Assembly: GCF_000829695.1 (NCBI RefSeq) | Contig: NZ_BBNN01000043.1 | Coordinates: 17,322-81,321 of the forward strand | Direction: 5' to 3' | DNA from: Streptomyces sp. NBRC 110035 | GTDB taxonomy: Bacteria > Actinomycetota > Actinomycetes > Streptomycetales > Streptomycetaceae | Length of the DNA: 64,000 nt | Shown here: piece after piece, positions 35,974 to 64,000 of the stretch | How the letters are laid out: the number at the start of each line of letters is the position of its first letter | How positions within the stretch are numbered: position 1 is the first letter of the stretch | Made by a program: the position numbers and the translations under genes | The notes under the pieces: generated by a model | Databases searched by the model: none | What the model was told of the DNA's origin: nothing | Seen by the model: the letters and a program-made list of their open reading frames with translations, nothing else

Positions 35974-37603
35974 CAGCACCCCCGGTCCAGGTCCCCCACC
36001 CGGTCCGCCGCGGCCGCGGCGGACCGGGCGGCGGCACGGGCGGTGTGGCCGCCGCGCTCGCCGCCTGCCGTGCGGGGCGCACCGTCGTCCTCACCGAGGA
36101 GACCGACTGGATCGGCGGCCAGCTCACCTCGCAGGCCGTCCCGCCGGACGAACACCCGTGGGTCGAGCAGTTCGGTGTCACGGCCACCTACCGGGCGCTG
36201 CGCGAATCGATCCGCTCCCACTACCGGCAGTGGTATCCGCTGCGCGCCGAAGCGCGGGCCCTGCCGCTGCTCAACCCCGGGGCCGGCCGCGTCAGCAAGC
36301 TCTGCCACGAGCCGCGCGTCGCCGTCGCCGTCCTGGAGTCGATGCTCGCCCCGCACGTCGCCGCCGGCCGGCTCACCGTGCTGACCCACACCCGGCCCGT
36401 CGCCGCCGACACCGACGGCGACCTGGTCCGTGCCGTCACCCTGGAGGACGTCCGCGACGGCGCCCGGCACACCGTCGCCGCCTCCTACGTCCTCGACGCC
36501 ACCGAGACCGGCGAGCTGCTGGAACTCGCGGGCGTCGAGCACGCGCTGGGCGCCGAGGCCCGCTCCGAGTACGACGAGCCGCACGCACCCGAGACCGCCG
36601 ACCCGCTCAACCAGCAGGGCATCACCGTCTGCTTCGCCCTCTCCCACCACCAGGGCGAGAACCACACCATCGACCGCCCCGCCGACTACGGCTTCTGGCG
36701 CTCCTACCGGCCGGACTTCTGGCCCGGTCCGCTCCTCGGCCTCCTCGCGCCCGACCCCCGTTCCCTGGAGGCCGTGCCGCGCACCTTCGAGCCCAACCCC
36801 GACATCGACCCGCTCGACGTCAGCGCAGACCAGAGCGCCGACGCCGGCGGCAAGGAACTGTGGGGCTTCCGCCGCATCCTCGCCGGCAGACTGCACCGCC
36901 CCGGCGCGTTCGACTCCGACATCACCCTGGTCAACTGGCCGCTCAACGACTACTGGCTCAAACCGCTCGTCGGCGCCGGCGAGGAGACCGGCCGCGCCGC
37001 CGTCACCGAGGCCCGCCGGCTGTCGCTGTCCGTCCTGTACTGGCTGCAGACCGAGGCCCCCAGGACCGACGGCGGCACCGGCTTCCCCGGCCTGCGACCG
37101 CGCCCCGACGTCACCGGCACCGCCGACGGCCTCGCCAAGGCCCCGCGTACGTAAGCGAGTCCCGCCGCATCAAGGCCCTCACCACCGTCACCGAGCACGA
37201 CGTCGCCATCGACCTCGTCGGCCCGTACGGCGGCACCCGCCACCGCGACTCCGTCGGCGCCTACCGCATCGACCTGCACCCCTCCACCGGCGGCGACAAC
37301 TACATCGACATCGGCTCCGTGCCCTTCGAGATCCCCCTCGGCGCCCTGGTGCCGCGCCGGGTGCGCAACCTGCTGCCCGCCGGCAAGAACATCGGCACCA
37401 CCCACATCACCAACGGCTGCTACCGCCTGCACCCCGTCGAGTGGAACATCGGCGAGGTCGCCGGCGCGCTCGCCGCGCACTGCCTGGAGGAAGGGGTCCG
37501 CCCGCACCAGGTGCAGGGCGAGGACAAGCGGCTGGAGGAGTTCACCCGCGTACTCGACCGGGCCGGCGTCCAGCGCCACTGGCCCGACGTGCGCGGCTAC
37601 TGA
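35974..37603 (+). pseudogene. FAD-dependent oxidoreductase (FAD_oxidored family), frameshifted, start lost
   Basis: Homologous to the FAD_oxidored (PF12831) family of secreted or cytosolic oxidoreductases found in sugar loci. Dinucleotide loop GGGTGGVAAALAACRAG, then VLTEETDWIGGQLTSQ, SYVLDATETGELLELAG, FALSHHQGENHTID and the C-terminal NLLPAGKNIGTTHITNGCYRLHPVEWNIGEVAG are clear. Two defects: no start codon exists between the LacI stop and the dinucleotide loop in the right frame (the first possible codon is CTG, and the strand before the loop is missing), and near 37147 the frame shifts, giving a premature TAA at 37153 while homology resumes in another frame up to 37603. The restored protein would be about 540 aa. 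Confidence 0.78.
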
Positions 37604-37713
37604 CGACGCCGTACCACCGCACGCGCCGCGGGCCGGGCGGCACAGAGGCACCGTCCCGCCCGGCCCCGCACCGCCCGCTCTCCGTGCGCACGGCACAAGG
37701 AGGTGTCCCCCTC

Positions 37714-37771
37714 ATGACCCCGCACCGCATCCGCGTCGGCATCGACGTCGGCGGAACCTTCACCGACGCCA
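37714..37771 (+). pseudogene. hydantoinase/oxoprolinase A fragment (first ~20 codons)
   Basis: ATG 37714 behind a strong AAGGAGGTG encodes MTPHRIRVGIDVGGTFTDAT, the unmistakable ATPase-type N-terminus of HyuA/oxoprolinase subunits (GIDVGGTFTD). Homology stops there, and transporter sequence begins in another frame. Deletion remnant. Confidence 0.75.
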
Positions 37772-38581
37772 CTGCCGGTCGACACGGTGAAGAGCTTCAT
37801 GATGAGGCTGTTCCCGTTCGCGGCCTTCTTCGCCGTGCTGTTCGTGCTCGTCGAGACCCGCCGCAAGGGAGTCGAGCACGCCTGGTCGCTGGCGTCGGCC
37901 GGAGAGCGGACCGGGGACGGCGACAGCCCGAAGAGCCCGGGCGGACGGCGACGCAGCCGCGCCCGCCACATGGGCGACGCGCCCTGGTACGCGCTGCTCG
38001 CCCCCGCCGTGCCGCTGGTCCTCGCGCTCGGCTTCGAACTGGCCATCATCCCCTCGATGCTCGCGGGCGTGCTGTGGGCACTGGCGACCACCACCCGGCC
38101 GGGGCAGCTCAACAAGAGGCTCCTGCGCACCCTCTACGGTGGGTTCGAGACCGCCGCCCCGCCCATCGCGCTCTTCATCGCGATCGGCATCCTGCTCGCC
38201 GCGGTGAAGCTCCCCGGAGCCGTCGAGGCACTGAACCCGCTGGTGAAAGCCGTCGCACCGGACAACCCCGTCGTCTTCGTGCTGGTGTTCACCCTCCTCG
38301 TGCCGCTGTGCCTCTACCGCGGCCCGCTCAACGTCTACGGCCTCGGCGCCGGGATCGCCGGCGTCCTCATCGCCGCCGGCATCTACCCGGCCGTCGCCGT
38401 GCTGGGCCTGACCGCCTCGTACAACCAGGTGTTCGGCGTCAGCGACCCGACCAGTACCCAGACCGTGTGGGCGGCGCAGTACGCCGGCGTCGGCCCGCAG
38501 CAGGTCATGCTGCGCACCCTGCCCTACGTGTGGTGCGTCGCGCTCGGCGGTCTGATCGTCACCGCCACCACCCAGCTGTGA
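37772..38581 (+). pseudogene. membrane transporter, 5'-truncated by deletion
   Basis: From about 37772 the frame beginning LPVDTVKSFMMRLFPFAAFF encodes about 268 residues with six to seven hydrophobic segments separated by a polar loop (ETRRKG...RRRSRARHMG). Segments such as YRGPLNVYGLGAGIAGVL and TASYNQVFGVSDPTSTQT suggest an ion-coupled organic-anion transporter, but I cannot name the family. GTG 37787 could initiate a truncated product; the N-terminal half was lost in the same deletion that cut the hydantoinase gene. Confidence 0.6.
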
Positions 38582-38631
38582 GCAGCCCCGCAGCCGTCCC
38601 CGCCCGGCCCGGCACGAGGAGCCGCAACGCC

Positions 38632-39636
38632 ATGACGCTCGACCGCCGCCTCTTCCTGCGCACCGCCACCGCCGGCGGCGCACTGCTCGCCCTCGGAGCG
38701 CAGGGCACCGCCATGGCCGCCGCCCCCGCAGGCTTCCCCGACTACCGCTACGTCCGCCCACTGCTCACCCCCGAGCAGCTCTCCTGCAACCCCACCGGGG
38801 AGATCATCTTCCCCTGCGTCCGCGGGGTCTACGACAAGCTGGGCAACCCGCTCGGCCGCTACTACCTCTACTACGCGCCGCACGACGCACCCGGTGGCAT
38901 CTGTCTCGCCCACGGCGACTCGCCGGAGGGCCCGTTCACCGAGTACGCCGGCAACCCGATCGTCACCCACGCCTGGCCGCCGCACTACAAGGTCAGCCAT
39001 GTCTCCTCACCGCACGTGCTCTGGAACGCCGACGCACGTGAGCTGTGGCTGTACTTCCACGGCGAGAACACCACCACCCGTCTCGCCCGCTCCAAGGACG
39101 GTGTGCACTTCACCTACGACAGGACGGTCCTCACCACCGCGATGATGCCGGCGGGCACCACCGGAACCTCGTACGCCCGGGTCTTCCGGCACGACCTGCC
39201 GGCCCGCGGCGCCCGCTACGTGATGCTCTTCATGTGGAACACCACCGCCAACCACCGCGACATCGGCTGGGGCTGGTCGGCGGACGGCCGGGACTGGGAG
39301 TTCGCCACGAAGCCGCTGATCGACCACGCCGCCGTCGGCGCGGTGAACGTCGGCGGGCCGCATCTGCTCACCCGGGGCGGCAGCGCGTACGTCGTGTACA
39401 ACACCGACAGGGGCAGCGGCGGAGACATCCTGATCACCGAGGTGGGCAAGGACTTCTCACGCCGCGACCATCTCGGTGTGTTCTACGCCTCCGGTACCGC
39501 GGCGCCGGAGAACGGGCGCGCGGCGTCGCCGTCGTTCGGCACCGACGGCGGGGTTCCGTACATGATCTACGAGGCGGGAGAGCGGCTGTCGGGCTCCATC
39601 GCGCTCGCCCGCGGCACCGCGACCACGTTCATCTGA
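38632..39636 (+). CDS. Tat-exported five-bladed beta-propeller glycosidase-like protein (GH43-type)
   Basis: 334 aa. ATG 38632 with GAGGAG upstream. The N-terminus DRRLFLRTATAGGALLALGA is a twin-arginine signal, cut near AMA-AAPAG. The mature part has repeated blade strands (YYLYYAPHDAPGGICLAHGDSPEGPF; VSHVSSPHVLWNADARELWLYFHG; DIGWGWSADGRDWEFA; PSFGTDGGVPYMIYEAGERLSG) like GH43/GH62-superfamily propellers. Candidate catalytic acids cannot be assigned safely by eye. It ends the decaying LacI-controlled locus but is itself intact. Substrate unknown; a plant-polymer oligosaccharide is likely. Confidence 0.75.
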   Translation: MTLDRRLFLRTATAGGALLALGAQGTAMAAAPAGFPDYRYVRPLLTPEQLSCNPTGEIIFPCVRGVYDKLGNPLGRYYLYYAPHDAPGGICLAHGDSPEGPFTEYAGNPIVTHAWPPHYKVSHVSSPHVLWNADARELWLYFHGENTTTRLARSKDGVHFTYDRTVLTTAMMPAGTTGTSYARVFRHDLPARGARYVMLFMWNTTANHRDIGWGWSADGRDWEFATKPLIDHAAVGAVNVGGPHLLTRGGSAYVVYNTDRGSGGDILITEVGKDFSRRDHLGVFYASGTAAPENGRAASPSFGTDGGVPYMIYEAGERLSGSIALARGTATTFI

Positions 39637-39818
39637 CGCCCCGGGTGCCGGCGAGCGGTGCGCTGCGGCACCACATCGGGATCCCCGGTCGCCACCACTG
39701 GGCCGTGGTGTTGCACCTCATGGCCGGCGCCGCCGCGGCGACCGATTTCCGCCAACGGGCGTTTGGTGCACGTGAGGACTTCGCGACCGGGGCTCCGGGC
39801 GGAGGGATTCCGCCCCTC

Positions 39819-40487
39819 TCAACGGGTTCCGGGCTCGAGGGCCGGTTCACCGACGGCGTGTGCCGCTCGCCGCCAGGCGGCACCGACCGCACCGTGCGCG
39901 ATCGCCGTACCTCGCGCCGTCCCCGCCGGCAGATGCACCGGACTGCCGATGTGCACGTGGAACCGGGGGCGGCGCACCGGGGCGGTGAGCACACCGGACA
40001 GTTGCTTCGCGACCGTTCCCGAACAGAGACGCCGGGCCCCCACCTGACCGACCGGAACCACCGGCGCACCGGTCGCGGCCACGAGCCGTGCGAGACCGGT
40101 GCGGAAGGGCAGGGGCGCGGTACCCCCCGCGTCCTTGCGCCGGGGGAGACCCCCTTCGGCGTAGATGAGTACATGACGCCCCGTCCCGAGCACCTCGGCC
40201 GCTGCCGCGAGGGCCTCCGCCGCCCGCGCCGACCCCCGGTGGACGGGAATGTGCCCCTCCTTGGACAACGCCCGGCCCAGCACCGGCACGCGCCAGAGGC
40301 CCGCCGTCGCCAGGACCGCCGGCCTCACGCCCACGGAGCGCAGGGCGGCCAGTACGACCGCCGGGTCGGCCGGCGAGTCGTGGTTGGCGACGAAGACACT
40401 GCCCCCGGGGTACGGTCCGTCCGCCTCGCGGGTGACGGTGAGGTGCCCGAGGAGGGGCAGCAGGACAGCGGCGGCACGGCTGAGCAT
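39819..40487 (-). CDS. 1-acyl-sn-glycerol-3-phosphate acyltransferase (PlsC family)
   Basis: 222 aa, membrane-associated lysophosphatidate acyltransferase family. ATG 40487 follows AAAGG. Motif I is NHDSPAD (NHx4D), motif II LGRALSKEGHIPVHRG, motif III IYAEGGLPRR (usual FPEGTRS, here with AEGG) and motif IV VVPVGQVGARRL. The altered motif III suggests divergent acceptor use. It is the last intact gene before the polyene-type cluster and is transcribed away from it. A role in lipid synthesis is the default; a link to the cluster is not supported. Confidence 0.85.
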   Translation of the reverse strand: MLSRAAAVLLPLLGHLTVTREADGPYPGGSVFVANHDSPADPAVVLAALRSVGVRPAVLATAGLWRVPVLGRALSKEGHIPVHRGSARAAEALAAAAEVLGTGRHVLIYAEGGLPRRKDAGGTAPLPFRTGLARLVAATGAPVVPVGQVGARRLCSGTVAKQLSGVLTAPVRRPRFHVHIGSPVHLPAGTARGTAIAHGAVGAAWRRAAHAVGEPALEPGTR

Positions 40488-40559
40488 GGACGGCCTTTCG
40501 ACACGGGAATCCCTGCTCCCCAGCTTCACGTGCCGACCCCTTCCGGCACATGAGTATCC

Positions 40560-40573
40560 GTACCCATGGGTAC
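40560..40573. promoter_or_regulatory. 14-bp perfect palindrome upstream of plsC-type gene
   Basis: GTACCCATGGGTAC, 73 bp upstream of the acyltransferase start; a possible regulator site, no known match. Confidence 0.35.
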
Positions 40574-40691
40574 CGCGCGGTTTCCCCATGACGAGGGGTG
40601 AGGACAGCGCCCGGTTTTTCCGGCTTCTGCCGGGCGCTCGGCGTGCCGGGCGGGACCGCGGCACGGACGGGGTGACGCACGTACCCGGGCC

Positions 40692-40995
40692 TCGCGGGCC
40701 GACCCGTCGGTCCGCGAGGCCCAGGTGGCGGACATGCCGGAGGTGCCGGCCGTCGGCCGCCGCCCGGGGATCCTGGTCGGAGACTTCAACGCGGAGGTGG
40801 CGGCTCCGGAACCGGCGCCGCTGTGGCGGAAGCCGCGGGACGCCGGTCCGGCCGGCGGCGGGACGCACCCGGCGGCCGCCCCGGTCAGGCGCATCGACCT
40901 GGTGGCCGTCTCCCGCGACATCACCGTGACCGGCACCGAAGCGGTGCCGACGAGGGCATCGGACCACCGCCCCGTCGTCACGGACCTCGGGGTCC
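40692..40995 (+). pseudogene. endonuclease/exonuclease/phosphatase family remnant (C-terminal part)
   Basis: The frame reads SRADPSVREAQVADMPEVP, then PGILVGDFNAEV, RRIDLVAVSRDITV and TRASDHRPVVTDL, i.e. the GDFN, (R)IDxV and SDHxPV motifs of the EEP superfamily in correct order. The N-terminal half with the catalytic Glu and Tyr is missing and the spacing between motifs is shortened. There is no ribosome site. Decay product at the cluster border. Confidence 0.7.
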
Positions 40996-41162
40996 ACCGG
41001 CGCGGCCGCCGAACGATCCGAATCCCCCGGAACCAGGAGGCCCGGGGCGGCCGGCCGCACACCAGGCACGCGAGCGGCTGGACCGAGTCTGCTGGTCGTA
41101 CGTGCCGTTCCGGGCCGCCTGCCCCGACAGGGCCGTCCCCGGGCCGGCCCGTCGCCGGAAGA

Positions 41163-41178
41163 CTCGGAAATTCCTTAG
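41163..41178 (+). promoter_or_regulatory. putative PAS-LuxR (PimM-type) operator upstream of gmd
   Basis: CTCGGAAATTCCTTAG fits the published polyene PAS-LuxR consensus CTVGGGAWWTCCCBAG at 14 of 16 positions and keeps the inverted-repeat symmetry. It is 201 bp upstream of the GDP-mannose dehydratase start. Confidence 0.65.
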
Positions 41179-41379
41179 CCGTTTCGGTGCTTGCATGGCC
41201 GTCACGAGGACGGCTCGTGAGTCAACGCAGGCTGCGCGTCTCGGGATCCGGCAGAACCGACCTTCCGGTCGGTGCACCGGAGAGTGCGCGCCTCGCATCG
41301 AATGCCGCCGCTTCCGGTCCGCGGGCGCGGTGCGGACTCCCGCCGACCGGTCCTCCCCGTGGCGGTGGAAAGAGAGAAG

Positions 41380-42417
41380 ATGTCCAAGCGCGCACTGATC
41401 ACCGGAATCACCGGACAGGACGGCTCGTACCTGGCGGAGCACCTGCTGAGCCAGGGGTACCGGGTGTGGGGGCTCTGCCGTGGCCAGGCCAATCCGCGAA
41501 GGGACCGGATCGCCGAGCTGATCCCCGGTCTGTCCTTCGTGGACGGTGACCTGATGGACCAGGGGAGCCTGGTCTCCGCGGTCGACCTGGTCCAGCCCGA
41601 CGAGGTCTACAACCTGGGAGCGATCTCCTTCGTCCCCATGTCCTGGCAGCAGCCGGAACTGGTCACCGAGGTCAACGGCACCGGTGTCCTGCGCATGCTC
41701 GAAGCCATCCGTATGGTCAGCGGACTCAGCAGGTCCTCCGGTGGCGGCGCGCGGGGCCAGATCCGCTTCTACCAGGCGTCCTCCTCGGAGATGTTCGGTC
41801 AGGTCGCCGAGAGCCCGCAGAGCGAGACGACCCGGTTCCACCCGCGCAGCCCGTACGGTGTGGCCAAGACCTTCGGTCACTACATCACCCGCAACTACCG
41901 TGAGTCGTTCGGGATGTACGGCGTCTCCGGAATCCTCTTCAACCACGAGTCCCCGCGCCGTGGAGCCGAGTTCGTGACCCGGAAGATCACCCTGGCCGTC
42001 GCCCAGATCAAGCTGGGCATGACGGACAAGGTCAGCCTCGGCAATCTGGACGCCGAGCGCGACTGGGGCTACGCCGGTGACTACGTGCGGGCCATGCACC
42101 TGATGCTCCAGCAGGAGGAGCCCGGCGACTACGTCGTGGGCACGGGGAGGATGCACACCGTACGGGACGCGGCACGCATCGCCTTCGAGCATGTGGGCCT
42201 GGACTGGCGTGATCACGTCGTGGTCGACCCCGGCCTGGTGCGGCCCGCCGAGGTCGAGACGCTGTGCGCCGACGTGACCGACGCCCGCAAGGAACTGGGC
42301 TGGGAGCCCGAAGTCGATTTCGAGCAGCTGATGCGCATGATGGTCGAGTCCGACCTGCGCCAGGCCTCGCGCGAGCGTGACTACAGCCGGCTGGTGGCCG
42401 CCGGCGGCGGCTGGTAG
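41380..42417 (+). CDS. gmd: GDP-mannose 4,6-dehydratase (polyene DIII type)
   Basis: 345 aa NADP-dependent short-chain dehydrogenase making GDP-4-keto-6-deoxy-mannose, the first step to GDP-mycosamine in polyene macrolide producers (NysDIII, AmphDIII, PimJ). ATG 41380 after GGAAAGAGAG. Rossmann ALITGITGQDGSYLAEHLL; catalytic triad SSSEMFG and YGVAK; substrate motif FNHESPRRGAEFVTRKI; GNLDAERDWGYAGDYVRAM. All GMD signatures are intact. It immediately precedes the PKS gene (410 bp gap), as nysDIII/amphDIII precede nysI/amphI, and has its own PAS-LuxR-like operator. The aminotransferase and glycosyltransferase partners must lie outside the window. Confidence 0.93.
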   Translation: MSKRALITGITGQDGSYLAEHLLSQGYRVWGLCRGQANPRRDRIAELIPGLSFVDGDLMDQGSLVSAVDLVQPDEVYNLGAISFVPMSWQQPELVTEVNGTGVLRMLEAIRMVSGLSRSSGGGARGQIRFYQASSSEMFGQVAESPQSETTRFHPRSPYGVAKTFGHYITRNYRESFGMYGVSGILFNHESPRRGAEFVTRKITLAVAQIKLGMTDKVSLGNLDAERDWGYAGDYVRAMHLMLQQEEPGDYVVGTGRMHTVRDAARIAFEHVGLDWRDHVVVDPGLVRPAEVETLCADVTDARKELGWEPEVDFEQLMRMMVESDLRQASRERDYSRLVAAGGGW

Positions 42418-42479
42418 GCCCCGCCCGGCCCACCGGCGGTGACACGCTCCGGCAGACCCGCCTTCCGACCGCCCACATA

Positions 42480-42495
42480 CTAGGGATTTCCGCAG
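42480..42495 (+). promoter_or_regulatory. putative PAS-LuxR (PimM-type) operator upstream of the PKS
   Basis: CTAGGGATTTCCGCAG fits the consensus CTVGGGAWWTCCCBAG at 15 of 16 positions. It lies 62 bp after gmd and about 330 bp upstream of the PKS start, so the synthase very likely has its own activator-dependent promoter. Confidence 0.75.
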
Positions 42496-42542
42496 ACGTA
42501 CCGCCCGAGACTGGGCTCATGGTCTGCGGAATCGTGTGCACG

Positions 42543-42563
42543 GCACGCGCGCTGCGCGCGTGC
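42543..42563. other. hairpin in the gmd-PKS gap
   Basis: Perfect inverted repeat GCACGCGCG-CTG-CGCGCGTGC, 9-bp arms. It sits between the activator-like site and the PKS start: either a terminator for gmd transcripts or a leader structure in the PKS mRNA. The rest of the gap (42418-42827) shows no gene. Confidence 0.5.
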
Positions 42564-42827
42564 TCCGAAGGAGCTGCCGCAGCGGTACCCGCCCGGCGTC
42601 GTGCCGGGGGTCCGCCCCGGACGGGCGGGCCCCGGCACTCCGCACGGCCCGGTCCGCCCGACGGCTGAGGTCCCGTGCCGGGCACGCCTTCCCGGCCCCC
42701 GCCCCAGTCGTCCCCACTCCTTCGGACACCCCGGTCGTCCCGGCGCCGAACGGCCGCCCCGAACACCCGGTGTCCCCACCGGACCGCCAGCCGTCCGCCG
42801 GTCTTCCTCCAGATGGGTTGCGTTGAA

Positions 42828-64000
<21,173 letters not shown>

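Noticed and set aside
40725..41549. 274-aa plus-strand ORF spanning the EEP remnant and gmd promoter
   Set aside because: Only the first ~90 codons show homology; the rest is non-coding or antiphase to gmd.

Overview
The window is high-GC actinomycete DNA, almost certainly a Streptomyces chromosome. Coding strands have strongly C/G-biased third codon positions, starts are often GTG behind purine-rich ribosome sites, and the content is typical of the genus: a GH16-CBM13 secreted glucanase, a LacI-controlled beta-glucoside ABC locus, a Tat-exported glycosidase-like protein, an iron-box MFS exporter and a giant modular type I PKS. No rRNA, tRNA, insertion sequence or CRISPR array was seen.

Layout. 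0.4-3.2 kb: secreted glucanase, small membrane protein, TerB-like protein. 3.2-9.0 kb (minus strand): a ruined biosynthetic operon encoding fatty acyl-AMP ligase-ACP-ketosynthase, then half an NRPS condensation domain plus a broken adenylation domain, then a reductase resembling cyanobacterial acyl-ACP reductase (AAR) with an internal amber codon. 9.1-13.4 kb: WGR/beta-propeller protein, a lone molybdenum-hydroxylase FAD subunit, a 12 x 8-bp tandem repeat and a GCS2-family ligase. 14.1-17.5 kb: pyruvate carboxylase. 17.6-23.7 kb: frameshifted carboxypeptidase-regulatory/YceI protein, ASCH protein, 4-hydroxybenzoate hydroxylase (pobA), TetR regulator with an autoregulatory-type palindrome, an AraC relic, and an iron-box EntS-like exporter. 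23.7-29 kb: large multidomain secreted sugar-dehydrogenase-like protein and a small kinase. 27.9-34.1 kb: divergent LacI regulator and an SBP-permease-permease-GH1 beta-glucosidase operon (CebR/CebEFG/BglC type) with paired operators. 34.3-39.6 kb: a second LacI gene with two ATTAG operators, in front of a decaying catabolic locus (FAD oxidoreductase, hydantoinase fragment fused to a transporter fragment, intact Tat-exported propeller protein). 39.8-41 kb: PlsC acyltransferase and a nuclease-family remnant.

41.4-64 kb is the edge of a large biosynthetic cluster: GDP-mannose 4,6-dehydratase followed by one uninterrupted PKS reading frame (at least 7,057 codons, running off the window) with four complete modules and the start of a fifth. 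Module content is KS-AT(mal)-DH-KR-ACP, KS-AT(mal)-KR-ACP, KS-AT(methylmal)-KR-ACP, KS-AT(mal)-KR-ACP, KS-AT(mal). Together with the adjacent dehydratase (first step to GDP-mycosamine) this matches the NysI/AmphI class of glycosylated polyene macrolide synthases. Two sites close to the published PAS-LuxR (PimM-type) operator, upstream of the dehydratase and upstream of the PKS, independently support a polyene assignment.

A striking theme of the first 41 kb is gene decay: about eight loci carry frameshifts, nonsense codons or deletion junctions. Some are single-base events that sequencing error could mimic; others (ketosynthase-condensation fusion, hydantoinase-transporter fusion) are deletions that cannot be explained that way.
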